A DNA stretch of 64,000 nucleotides from DASSQJ01 sp963726295 (GTDB taxonomy: Bacteria > Actinomycetota > Actinomycetes > Actinomycetales > Dermatophilaceae). The stretch lies in NCBI GenBank assembly GCA_963726295.1, contig CAVSBW010000012.1, positions 248,001-312,000 on the forward strand, in the 5' to 3' direction. Made by a program: the position numbers and the translations under genes. This document shows, one piece after another, positions 52,025 through 61,295 of the stretch. Below the pieces are notes generated by a model, which was not told the DNA's origin, did no database searches, and saw only the letters and a list, made by a program, of their open reading frames with translations. The first letter of the stretch is position 1. Every line of letters starts with the position of its first letter.

Positions 52025-54903
52025 CTGCTGCGATGATCGGGGCCGTGCCCCCGAGAAGCGCCACCGAGCTCGTCGGCCGTGCCGACGAGCTCGGACGCGT
52101 CTCCGACGCCCTCGGGACCGGTGAGGGGGGTGGGGGAGCGGTCCTACTCGGCGGGGACGCCGGCATCGGCAAGACCGCGCTGGTGGACGCACTGGTCTCG
52201 CGCCGGAGCGAGGGCCTGGCGCTCGTCGGGCACTGCATGGGCGAGAGCGGCACCAGCCTGCCGTACCTGCCCTTCGTCGAGATCTTCGGCCGCCTCGACG
52301 CCGAGCACCGTGAGGTCCTCCAGGCGCTCGTCGCCGAACACCCCGGCCTGGTCGCGCTGGTGCCGCGGCTGGCCGGGGCCGCCGGTCGCGACGCCGAGCG
52401 GGGGGAGCTCGTCGAGGCGGTGCACGGCGCGCTCTCGGACCTCGGGCGGCGCGGGCCGGTGCTCCTGGTCGTCGAGGACGCCCACTGGGCCGACGAGTCG
52501 ACCCGCGAGCTGCTGACCCTCCTGCTGACGCGCGGCGCCCCCGACGGGGTGTCCCTGCTCGTCACCTACCGGACCGACGACGTGCACCGCCGCCACCCGC
52601 TCGCGCCGACGCTCGCCCTGTGGTCGCGCCTGCCCACTCTCGCCCGGGTCGAGGTCGGACGGCTCCCCTCGGCCGACGTCCGGCTCATCGTCCGCCGCGT
52701 GGACGCCGCCCTGCCGGAGCCGGTGGTCGACGACGTCGTCGCGCGGGCGGAGGGCAACGCCTTCTTCGCCGAGGAGCTCGCGGCCGCGTCCGGAGCGGCC
52801 GGGGTGCCCGCGGTCGACCTGACGCGCGTGCTCGTCGACCGTGTCGACCAGCTCGACGACACGGCACAGCAGGTGGTGCGGGTCGCCGCCGTCATCGGTC
52901 GTCGCGTGCCGCACGACCTGCTGGCGCGCGTCGCCGGTGTCGAGCCGGCGGCGCTCGGCGCGGCCCTGCGCAGCGCCGTGGAGCACCACGTCCTGGAGAC
53001 CCGGGGCGCCGACGGCTACGAGTTCCGCCACGCCCTGCTGGCCGACGCCGTGTCGGACGACCTGCTGCCCACGGAGCGGCTCCAGCTGCACCGGGCCGCC
53101 GCGGCGGCCCTCCGGGAGGACCCGGACCTCGGGTCGGCCGCCGACCTGGCGCGGCACGCCCTGGCGTCGGGCGACCGCGCCACGGCCCTCGATGCCTCGG
53201 TGCGGGCCGGGGACTCCGCCCGCCGCATGGGTGGGCCTGCGGTCGCCCTGGCCCACTACGAGGCCGGGCTGTCCCTCCTCGACGCCGACCCGTCGCTCGG
53301 TCACGAGCTGACGCTGCGCGCCGCCGCGGCCGCCAACGCCGCCGGACGCGCCCAGCGGGCCATGGCGCTGTTGCGGCGCCGTCTGGACGAGGGGGTCGAC
53401 GGCCCGGACGAGCGGGCCCAGCTGCTCGGTGCCCTCGCCTTCGCGGCCCGGCTCACCGAGCAGCCGGTCGACGGCCTGGCACTGACCGAGGAGGCGCTCG
53501 GGCTGCTCGACGACGAGGCCCCGGTGGCGGTGCGGGTCAGCCTGCTCACCCGGCGGGCCGACGCCCTCATGGACGCCCGCCGCACCGCGGAGGCGGTCGC
53601 GGTGGCCGACGAGGCGATGGCGCTGGCCGTCGAGCACGACCTCGTCGTCGACCGGGCCGACCTCGAGTCGATCCTCGCCTGGCTCGGTGGCACGTGGGGG
53701 GACGCCGACGCCTCGATCCGCCGCCTCGAGCACCTCGTGGCCGGCTGGACCTCGACCCCTGACATCGCGCTCCTGCGCGCCATGCACATCCTCGCCTCGA
53801 TCCACTACCGGCAGTCCGACCTCGCCCGGGCGCTGGCCGGCTTCGAGCGCACCGTCGAGGAGGCTCGCCGGGCCGGTCTCGGCTCGTCCGTGTACGCCGT
53901 GGACTCGATGGCGATGGCCGTCACCGTCGCCTACGAGCTCGGGGCGTGGGACCGGGCCCTCGAGGTCGTCGCCCGCGCTCGCGCCGAGGACCTCCCCGAG
54001 GTCGGGGTGGCGGCGGTCGAGGCGGCGGCGTCGTACGTCCGGGCGGCCCGGGACGACCTCGACCCCGAGGCCGGCCTCGCGCGGGCCCGGCCGTACTGGG
54101 GCGAGGACACCCGGGTGGCGGTGCAGAGCGGTGCGTCGGCGATGGACGTCCTCGGGCGACGCGGCGACCTCGGACGGATGCTGGAGGTGCACGACGACGT
54201 CGTGACCTTCCTCCGCCGGGCCTGGGACAGCCGCACCGTCATGCCCGAGGTGCGCTTCGCGGCCCTGGTGCTCGGTCCCCTGGCAGGGGCGTTGCGCTCC
54301 GGGTCGCGGGACGAGCGCACCCGGCTGCGCGGCGTCGCCGACCGGCTCCACGAGGAGGCCGGGGCCGTGTGGGGTCCGGCCTCGGGGCGGCCGGAGCCGG
54401 CCCTCGAGGCGCGGATGTGGCTCGCTCGGCTCGAGGCCGAGCACCTGCGCGTCCACTGGTCGGCGGGCGAGCAGGTCGACCCGGAGGTGCTCTGCGGCTC
54501 CTGGCGGCAAGCGGTCGCCCTGGCCGACGAGCGGGGCGACGTCCACGAGGCGGCGCGGGCGCGGGCCCGGCTCGGCCAGGTGCTGGCCGCCGTGGGGGAC
54601 CCCGCGGCGGAGGAGGTGCTGGCAGCGGCCCGGGCGACGGCCCGGTCGCTCGGAGCGGTGGCCGTCCTCGAGGAGGTCGACGGGTACTCGCGCCATGAGC
54701 CGGCCGACGGCCTCACGCCTCGCGAGCGGGAGGTCCTCACACTGCTGGCCGAGGGCCGCTCGAACGGGGAGGTGGGGCGGGCCCTGTTCATCAGCACGAA
54801 GACCGCGAGCGTGCACGTGTCGAACATCCTCGCCAAGCTCGGTGCGTCCTCACGGGGCGAGGCTGTGGCCACGGCGCGGGCGCGAGGCCTGCTCGAGGAG
54901 TAG
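52021..54903 (+). CDS. LAL-type (large ATP-binding LuxR) transcriptional regulator
   Basis: About 950-960 residues. N-terminal AAA-like ATPase: Walker A GGDAGIGKTALVDAL, Walker B VLLVVEDAHWADEST; a long helical/TPR-like middle (about 400-880); and a C-terminal LuxR HTH (LTPREREVLTLLAEGRSNGEVGRALFISTKT). Such MalT-like proteins are ligand-responsive activators. The start could be GTG 52021, which overlaps the small ORF's stop, ATG 52033 or GTG 52045. It ends 1 nt before the stop codon of the convergent ctaA. The target genes are unknown. Confidence 0.88.
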   Translation: MTAAMIGAVPPRSATELVGRADELGRVSDALGTGEGGGGAVLLGGDAGIGKTALVDALVSRRSEGLALVGHCMGESGTSLPYLPFVEIFGRLDAEHREVLQALVAEHPGLVALVPRLAGAAGRDAERGELVEAVHGALSDLGRRGPVLLVVEDAHWADESTRELLTLLLTRGAPDGVSLLVTYRTDDVHRRHPLAPTLALWSRLPTLARVEVGRLPSADVRLIVRRVDAALPEPVVDDVVARAEGNAFFAEELAAASGAAGVPAVDLTRVLVDRVDQLDDTAQQVVRVAAVIGRRVPHDLLARVAGVEPAALGAALRSAVEHHVLETRGADGYEFRHALLADAVSDDLLPTERLQLHRAAAAALREDPDLGSAADLARHALASGDRATALDASVRAGDSARRMGGPAVALAHYEAGLSLLDADPSLGHELTLRAAAAANAAGRAQRAMALLRRRLDEGVDGPDERAQLLGALAFAARLTEQPVDGLALTEEALGLLDDEAPVAVRVSLLTRRADALMDARRTAEAVAVADEAMALAVEHDLVVDRADLESILAWLGGTWGDADASIRRLEHLVAGWTSTPDIALLRAMHILASIHYRQSDLARALAGFERTVEEARRAGLGSSVYAVDSMAMAVTVAYELGAWDRALEVVARARAEDLPEVGVAAVEAAASYVRAARDDLDPEAGLARARPYWGEDTRVAVQSGASAMDVLGRRGDLGRMLEVHDDVVTFLRRAWDSRTVMPEVRFAALVLGPLAGALRSGSRDERTRLRGVADRLHEEAGAVWGPASGRPEPALEARMWLARLEAEHLRVHWSAGEQVDPEVLCGSWRQAVALADERGDVHEAARARARLGQVLAAVGDPAAEEVLAAARATARSLGAVAVLEEVDGYSRHEPADGLTPREREVLTLLAEGRSNGEVGRALFISTKTASVHVSNILAKLGASSRGEAVATARARGLLEE

Positions 54904-54904
54904 G

Positions 54905-55819
54905 TCAGCGTTCGCGCAGCGCGAGGACGCCGTGCGTCAGGGCGACGACGAGCAGCGAGGCGCCGAGCATGTGGACGAGGACCACGGCCTCCGGGAGACC
55001 GGTGAAGTACTGGACGTACCCCACGAGGCCCTGGGCCAGGGAGACGCCGAGGACGACGAGCCACGCCCGCCCGCTGCGGGTGCTCTCGGACGTCAGGCGA
55101 GCGGCCAGCCACGTGGCGACGACGAGGCCGAGGAAGAGCATGACGACGTCGGCGTGCAGCCACGACACGGTGCGGGCGTCGAAGCCGTACCGGGCCGGCT
55201 CGTCGGCGTCGCCGGAGTGCGGCCCGGAGCCGGTGACCACCGTGCCGAGCAGCAGCACGACGCCGCCGACCGCACTGGTGGCCAGCGCGAGGCGCGTCAC
55301 GAGCGGCGGGACGAGGGGTCGCGGGGGGCCGGCGCCCTCGTGCCGGGCGAACCAGAGGTAGGAGGCCGCGGCAACGAGCAGCATCGACACGAGGAAGTGG
55401 GCCGAGACAGTGGCCGGGTGCAGCCCGAGCAGGACCGTGACCCCACCGAGGACCGCCTGGAGGAGGACCCCGACGAGGACGCCCACGGCCGCGGTCCTCA
55501 TCGCCCGGCGGGGCGCGGCGCGCCAGACGACCACGACGGCGGCCACCGCCACGAGGAGGAGCACGCCCGTGAGGGTCCGGTTGCCGAACTCGATGTACTT
55601 GTGGATGCCTTCCACCTGGTCGACCGTCGGCGCCAACGAGGTGTCGGTGCACCGGGGCCACGTGGGGCAACCGAGGCCGCTGCCGGTGAGGCGGACCAGG
55701 CCCCCGGTGACGACGATGCCCACCTGGGCCACGAGGTTCGCCAGGAGCACGGGGGAGAGCCAGCGGCTGCGGCGGACCGGTGCCGGTGTCTCGGCACTGC
55801 GCGGGCTCGTGGTCGTCAC
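54905..55819 (-). CDS. ctaA: Haem A synthase (COX15/CtaA family)
   Basis: Oxidises haem O to haem A for cytochrome oxidase. 304 residues, eight transmembrane helices. The cysteine pair GCPTWPRC and the ligand histidines in GIHKYIEFGNRTLTG are typical of the bacterial CtaA class, as is a second half with LVHMLGASLLVV. GTG 55819 is supported by TAGCCT 7 nt upstream. The ABC exporter genes end 34 nt upstream on the same strand, a neighbourhood seen in other actinobacteria. Convergent with the LAL regulator, 1 nt apart. Confidence 0.94.
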   Translation of the reverse strand: MTTTSPRSAETPAPVRRSRWLSPVLLANLVAQVGIVVTGGLVRLTGSGLGCPTWPRCTDTSLAPTVDQVEGIHKYIEFGNRTLTGVLLLVAVAAVVVVWRAAPRRAMRTAAVGVLVGVLLQAVLGGVTVLLGLHPATVSAHFLVSMLLVAAASYLWFARHEGAGPPRPLVPPLVTRLALATSAVGGVVLLLGTVVTGSGPHSGDADEPARYGFDARTVSWLHADVVMLFLGLVVATWLAARLTSESTRSGRAWLVVLGVSLAQGLVGYVQYFTGLPEAVVLVHMLGASLLVVALTHGVLALRER

Positions 55820-55826
55820 GGGGACA

Positions 55827-55832
55827 AGGCTA
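55827..55832 (-). promoter_or_regulatory. -10 element, leaderless promoter of ctaA
   Basis: On the minus strand TAGCCT, 7 nt, GTG 55819; it lets ctaA be transcribed apart from the ABC genes. Confidence 0.58.
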
Positions 55833-55853
55833 CGTGCGGGTCACGACCAGTCC

Positions 55854-56621
55854 TCAGCCGGACCAGCGGAACCAGCGCGACGCGGCCGCCCCCGCGACGA
55901 GCGCCCAGGCCACGAGCACGGCGAGCTGCGACCACGGCCAGGCGCCGTCGACCAGCGCCTCGCGCAGCGCGTCCCCGAGCGCTCCGCTCGGTAGGGCGCG
56001 CGCGAGCAGCTCCAGCGGGCCGGGCAGCTGCGCCGTGGGCACGAGAACCCCGAGGCCGAGGAGGAGGACCCAGGCGAGGTTGGCGAGGGCGAGGACCGCC
56101 TCCGCCCGCACGGTGCCGGCGAGGAGGAGGGCGAGCGCGACGAAGGCCGCGGTCCCGAGGAGGAGCGAGAGGAGGGCGGGCAGCAGGCCGGCCGGGTCCG
56201 GTCGCCAGCCGAGGACGATCCCGATGGTGCCGAGGACCACGACCTGCACGGCGAGCACGGTGAGGACCGCGAGGCCCTTGCCGGCGAGCAGGCCCCCGCG
56301 GCCGAGCGGCGTGGTGCCGAGCAGACGGAGCACGCCGGACCGGCGGTCGAAGCCGGTGGCGATGGCCTGCCCGGTGAAGGCGGTCGACACGACGGCGAGG
56401 GCCAGGGCGCCGGCCGTCGCGAGATCGACCCGGCTGCCCGGACCGAGGTCGGGGAGGGAGGCGAGCGAGAGGCCCACCAGGGCCATCGCCGGCAGCACGA
56501 CCGAGACCAGCAGCTGCTCACCGTTCGAGAGCAGCGTGCGGGCCTCGAAGCGCGCCTGGGCCACCACCCGGCGACGCGGTGGTGCCGGGGCGGCAGTGGT
56601 GGGGCCGGGGGTGGTCGTCAC
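55854..56621 (-). CDS. ABC-2 type transporter permease
   Basis: 255 residues with about six hydrophobic helices after a cytoplasmic N-terminus (RRRVVAQARFEARTLL). The family is the ABC-2 export permease; the substrate is unknown. GTG 56621 overlaps the stop of the ATPase gene (GTGA), so the two form one exporter unit. In other actinobacteria an ABC-2 exporter sits in the same place next to ctaA and the suf operon, but its cargo is not settled. Confidence 0.87.
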   Translation of the reverse strand: MTTTPGPTTAAPAPPRRRVVAQARFEARTLLSNGEQLLVSVVLPAMALVGLSLASLPDLGPGSRVDLATAGALALAVVSTAFTGQAIATGFDRRSGVLRLLGTTPLGRGGLLAGKGLAVLTVLAVQVVVLGTIGIVLGWRPDPAGLLPALLSLLLGTAAFVALALLLAGTVRAEAVLALANLAWVLLLGLGVLVPTAQLPGPLELLARALPSGALGDALREALVDGAWPWSQLAVLVAWALVAGAAASRWFRWSG

Positions 56622-57328
56622 CGGTGGGACCCCTCGGTCAGCTCGAAGTACACGTCCTCGAGCGTCCGCCCCGCACGGACCTCGGCCAGCGTCCCGTCGG
56701 CCACGACCCGGCCACCCGCCATGATGACGACGCGGTCGGCGAGCCGCTCGGCCTCCTCGAAGGAGTGCGTGGTGACGACGACGCAGGCGCCGCGGGCCGC
56801 CTCCTCACGGAGGATCTCCCAGACCTGGAGGCGGGCGTGCGGGTCGAGCCCGGCCGTGGGCTCGTCGAGGAACAGCACGTCGGGGCTCCCGATCAGCGCC
56901 GCGGCGAGCGCGACGCGCTGCCGCTGTCCACCCGACATCCGCCGCACCGTCGTGCCGGCGAATGCGGCGACCCCGAGCCGGTCGGCCAGCGCCGTCACGT
57001 CACGTGGCGCGGCGTGGAGCGACGCCAGGTGCCGTAGCAGGGGGAGGGGGCGCACGGTCGTGGCCAGCCCGCCGTCCTGGAGCATCACCCCGACCCGGGC
57101 CCGGTGCTCGGGTCCCGCACCCCACGGGTCCGTACCGAGGACGTGGACGCTGCCGGAGGAGGGGCGGACCAGCCCCTCGAGGCACTCGACCGTCGTGGTC
57201 TTGCCGGCGCCGTTGGGGCCCAGCACGGCGGTGACCGTCCCCGGCGCCGCCGACCACGTGGCACCGTCGACCGCGCGGACCGACCCGTACGACCGGCGAA
57301 GGTCACGCACATCGACGGCACCGGCCAT
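56618..57328 (-). CDS. ABC exporter ATP-binding protein
   Basis: About 236 residues. Walker A VLGPNGAGKTTTVECL, signature RRMSGGQRQRVALAAAL, Walker B DVLFLDEPTAGLD, H-loop TTHSFEEAERLAD. It pairs with the ABC-2 permease downstream. ATG 57328 (MAGAVDVRDL) is 7 nt from TAGGAT on the minus strand and I take it as a leaderless start; ATG 57337 is an alternative. Confidence 0.9.
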   Translation of the reverse strand: MAGAVDVRDLRRSYGSVRAVDGATWSAAPGTVTAVLGPNGAGKTTTVECLEGLVRPSSGSVHVLGTDPWGAGPEHRARVGVMLQDGGLATTVRPLPLLRHLASLHAAPRDVTALADRLGVAAFAGTTVRRMSGGQRQRVALAAALIGSPDVLFLDEPTAGLDPHARLQVWEILREEAARGACVVVTTHSFEEAERLADRVVIMAGGRVVADGTLAEVRAGRTLEDVYFELTEGSHR

Positions 57329-57335
57329 GCCGCGC

Positions 57336-57345
57336 ATCCTAGGCT
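57336..57345. promoter_or_regulatory. Overlapping divergent -10 elements of the ABC exporter and psd
   Basis: The 10-bp sequence ATCCTAGGCT reads TAGGCT on the plus strand (57340-57345; psd ATG 7 nt later) and TAGGAT on the minus strand (57341-57336; ABC ATP-binding ATG 7 nt later). Both genes appear leaderless, and the two promoters cannot be occupied at once. Confidence 0.55.
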
Positions 57346-57352
57346 GGCCCGT

Positions 57353-58015
57353 ATGCGCATCGACCGTGAGGCCGCCCCCGCCACAACCGTGGCCGCGATC
57401 CCGGCGGCCGTTGCGCTCGTCGCCGGTCGCGGACGCGCCGCACTCGCCCTGGCGGTCCTGCCCCTCGCCGTGGCGGCGTTCTTCCGCGACCCGGACCGCA
57501 GCCCCGACAACCGACCGGTGCCGGTCGACGACGTGCTCTCGCCCGCCGACGGCAAGGTGATGTACGCCGGGCCCGGTCAGGACGAGGTCGCCCCTGACGG
57601 CGACTGGCAGCAGGTCAGCATCTTCCTCTCGGCTTTCGACGTCCATGTCAACCGCGCCCCGTACGGGGGTCGGGTCACCGAGGTGGTCGAGCGGCCGGGT
57701 CGCTGGCTGGCCGCCCACCGGCACGAGAGCGCGCACCTCAACGAGCGCAGCGACCTCACCGTGCAGCGGGAGGTCGGCGGCGCCACCCGGACGGTGCACT
57801 TCCGGCAGGTGGTCGGCCTGATGGCCCGTCGCGTCGTCACCAGGGTGAGCGTCGGCGACGTCCTGGACACCGGCCAGCGCATCGGGCTGATGAAGTTCGG
57901 CTCCCGGATGGACGTCTTCGTGCCGCCCGAGTGCGAGCTCCTCGTGTCGCGCGGCGACCGCGTCCTCGGCGGCGAGAGCGTGCTGGCGCGCTGGCCGGCG
58001 GGTGGCGACGCGTGA
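57353..58015 (+). CDS. psd: Phosphatidylserine decarboxylase (type II)
   Basis: Converts phosphatidylserine to phosphatidylethanolamine at the membrane. About 220 residues, the short archaeal/actinobacterial type, which lacks the longer N-terminal extension of the E. coli enzyme. SIFLSAFDVHVNRAP and the cleavage/pyruvoyl serine in MKFGSRMDVFVP are visible; autocleavage at the Gly-Ser would yield alpha and beta chains. ATG 57353 follows TAGGCT by 7 nt. The stop overlaps pssA (GTGA). Confidence 0.95.
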   Translation: MRIDREAAPATTVAAIPAAVALVAGRGRAALALAVLPLAVAAFFRDPDRSPDNRPVPVDDVLSPADGKVMYAGPGQDEVAPDGDWQQVSIFLSAFDVHVNRAPYGGRVTEVVERPGRWLAAHRHESAHLNERSDLTVQREVGGATRTVHFRQVVGLMARRVVTRVSVGDVLDTGQRIGLMKFGSRMDVFVPPECELLVSRGDRVLGGESVLARWPAGGDA

Positions 58016-59016
58016 GCGACCAACCGGCGAACGGCCGCCGCCGCATCCTCGAGCGCTGGCGGCTGGTCTCACCGTCCGGTGCCCGGGTGGTCTCGCTGCG
58101 CCAGCTGCCCAAGCGGGAGCGGGCGCGGCTCATGCTCCCCAGCCTGTTCACGACGTTCAACATGATCAGCGGCTTCTCCTCGGTGCTGCTGGCCTTCCGT
58201 GGCCACTTCACGCTCGCCGCCGTCCTCATCGCCGCCTCGATCGTCTTCGACATCGCCGACGGCTTCGTGGCCCGGCTCGTGGGCGCCACCTCCCCGTTCG
58301 GCCTGCAGCTCGACTCGCTCGCCGACCTCATCTCCTTCGGCCTGGCGCCCGCGGTTCTCGTGCACACGTGGGCTCTGGAGGAGTGGCCGGTGCTCGCCTG
58401 GCTGGCGGCTTTCTTCTGGCTCGCGTGCGCCGCGTTCCGGCTCGCCCGCTTCAACGTCACCATCGACCCGGCCGCCGACAAGCGGTACTTCGTGGGGCTC
58501 GCGTCGCCGGGTGCGGCGGGTGTCGTCATCGCCACGATCTTCGCGCTCGACTCCCCGGTGTGGGGCCCGGGGAGCGGTCCCTGGCGGGCGTGGTTCCCGC
58601 TGCTGGTCAGCGTCGTGCCGGCCCTGCTCATGGTGATGACCGTGCGCTTCCGCTCCTTCCGCACCCTGCTCTCGCCCCAGACCACGCGCGCGCGACTCGG
58701 CACCCTGCTCCTCGGCCTCGCCGGGGTCCTCGGGCTCCTCGTGGCCCCGGGCATCACCGGCCTCGTCGTCGCCTACGGCTACGTGCTGACCGCTCCGCTC
58801 GGCGTGCTCACGGCGCCGCTTCGCGAACGCTGGTTCGGTCCGGGCTCGGTGGCGCCGCCACGGCACCGGATGCCCTCGGTGTTCCTGCCCGTGGACGAGG
58901 ACGACACGGTGGACCACCCCGACGGCCGGGCGGCGGACGACGGGGAGCTGGAGGTGGAGGAGTGCGCCGATCCGGCGGACTCCGGCGCCCCCGAGGCCGG
59001 TCCCGCCGTCCGTTAG
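58012..59016 (+). CDS. pssA: CDP-diacylglycerol-serine O-phosphatidyltransferase
   Basis: Makes phosphatidylserine from CDP-diacylglycerol and serine, the substrate of Psd. 334 residues, about seven helices. The CDP-alcohol transferase motif lies in DIADGFVARLVGATSPFG followed by QLDSLAD. GTG overlaps the psd stop, so the two enzymes are coupled. The C-terminal tail of about 50 residues is strongly acidic. Its stop codon is inside an iron-box-like sequence upstream of sufR. Confidence 0.94.
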   Translation: MSDQPANGRRRILERWRLVSPSGARVVSLRQLPKRERARLMLPSLFTTFNMISGFSSVLLAFRGHFTLAAVLIAASIVFDIADGFVARLVGATSPFGLQLDSLADLISFGLAPAVLVHTWALEEWPVLAWLAAFFWLACAAFRLARFNVTIDPAADKRYFVGLASPGAAGVVIATIFALDSPVWGPGSGPWRAWFPLLVSVVPALLMVMTVRFRSFRTLLSPQTTRARLGTLLLGLAGVLGLLVAPGITGLVVAYGYVLTAPLGVLTAPLRERWFGPGSVAPPRHRMPSVFLPVDEDDTVDHPDGRAADDGELEVEECADPADSGAPEAGPAVR

Positions 59017-59055
59017 GTGAGCCTTCCTTGGTTCCTGGGCCGCCAATTACCTAAC
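59013..59055 (+). promoter_or_regulatory. Iron-box-like operator upstream of sufR
   Basis: TTAGGTGAGCCTTCCTTGG at 59013-59031 agrees with the DtxR/IdeR consensus TWAGGTWAGSCTWACCTWA at 14 of 19 positions, 11 of 12 in the first half. An exact inverted copy of GTTAGGT (59012-59018) is ACCTAAC at 59049-59055, the second site's right half, overlapping the sufR -10. So iron-responsive control of the suf operon by a DtxR-type regulator is suggested. The first box contains the pssA stop. Confidence 0.5.
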
Positions 59056-59057
59056 AT
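59052..59057 (+). promoter_or_regulatory. -10 element, leaderless promoter of sufR
   Basis: TAACAT, 6 nt, GTG 59064. The iron-box-like left arm spans the -35 region. Confidence 0.6.
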
Positions 59058-59063
59058 GGGTGT

Positions 59064-59764
59064 GTGGTTATTGCCGACAGCAGCATCGAGTCGCGGACGC
59101 GCGACCGGGTCCTGCGCGTCGTGAGCCAGGAAGGACCGGTCGGCATCGCGTCCCTCGTCGCCACCCTCGGCCTCACCGAGACCGCGGTGCGCCGCCACGT
59201 CGAGAACCTCGCCGCCGACGGCCTCGTCGAGGCGCGCGGTGCCGGAGGCCCGAGGCGACGCGGTCGCCCGGCCCGGGCGTGGGTGCTCACCGACCGCGGC
59301 CACCAGGCGCTCTCCTCCGACTACGACCACCTCGCCGGCGAGGCCCTGCGCTTCCTGCGGTCGACCGCGGGCGACTCCGCCGTCCAGGCCTTCGCCGAGC
59401 GCCGGGTCGCCGAGCTCGAGTCCCGCGTCGCCGACCGGGTCGAGTCCGCCGGCGGTGACACCGAGGCCCGCACCGAGGCCCTCGTCGAGGCCCTCAACGC
59501 CGAGGGGTACGCCGCCTCCGCCCGCCCCGTGGGAACACCCGACAGCCCGCAGGCGCTCACCGGGGTGCAGCTGTGCCAGGGGCACTGTCCCGTCCAGCAC
59601 GTGGCGACCGAGTTCCCCGAGCTGTGCGAGGCCGAGACCGAGGCCTTCGGTCGCCTCCTCGGCGTCCACGTCCAGCGCTTGGCGACCCTCGCGCACGGCG
59701 ACCACGTCTGCACCACCTTCGTCCCGACCCCGACCCCGACCCCGACCATCGAGAGGCCAACGCG

Positions 59765-59768
<4 letters not shown>
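59064..59768 (+). CDS. sufR: Fe-S cluster biogenesis repressor SufR
   Basis: 234 residues. Winged HTH at about 15-80 (GIASLVATLGLTETAVRRHV), then a ligand-binding half with Cys171, Cys175 and Cys188 (LCQGHCPVQ, FPELCEAE) plus Cys216, the set that can hold an Fe-S cluster. SufR represses the suf operon when its cluster is intact. Start GTG fits the -10. The C-terminus contains (Pro-Thr)4, encoded by four tandem CCCGAC hexamers (59723-59746). Its stop overlaps the sufB start (ATGA). Confidence 0.93.
59723..59746 (+). repeat. Tandem hexamer repeat in sufR
   Basis: Four perfect copies of CCCGAC in frame, giving (Pro-Thr)4 in the C-terminal tail of SufR. Copy-number change would alter tail length but not the frame. 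Confidence 0.75.
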
Positions 59769-61186
<1,418 letters not shown>

Positions 61187-61203
61187 ACACCCCAGCAAGT
61201 TCG

Positions 61204-61220
61204 CCCACGCACAGCGTGGG
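61204..61220 (+). other. Stem-loop in the sufB-sufD gap
   Basis: CCCACGC and GCGTGGG form a perfect 7-bp stem with a 3-nt loop (ACA) in the only sizeable gap of the suf operon (61187-61295). It could slow or end some transcription or protect the 3' end of the sufB message. The remainder of the gap contains no other clear signal; the SD of sufD is GCAAGGACTG. Confidence 0.4.
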
Positions 61221-61295
61221 ACCCACCCCGCTGCGCACCTCCCGATACTTCGAGGGGCCCCGAAACCACCACCAGAACTCCGGCAAGGACTGTGC

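Noticed and set aside
52144..54816. An 890-codon open frame antisense to the LAL regulator.
   Set aside because: Shadow of a certain gene; low-complexity composition.
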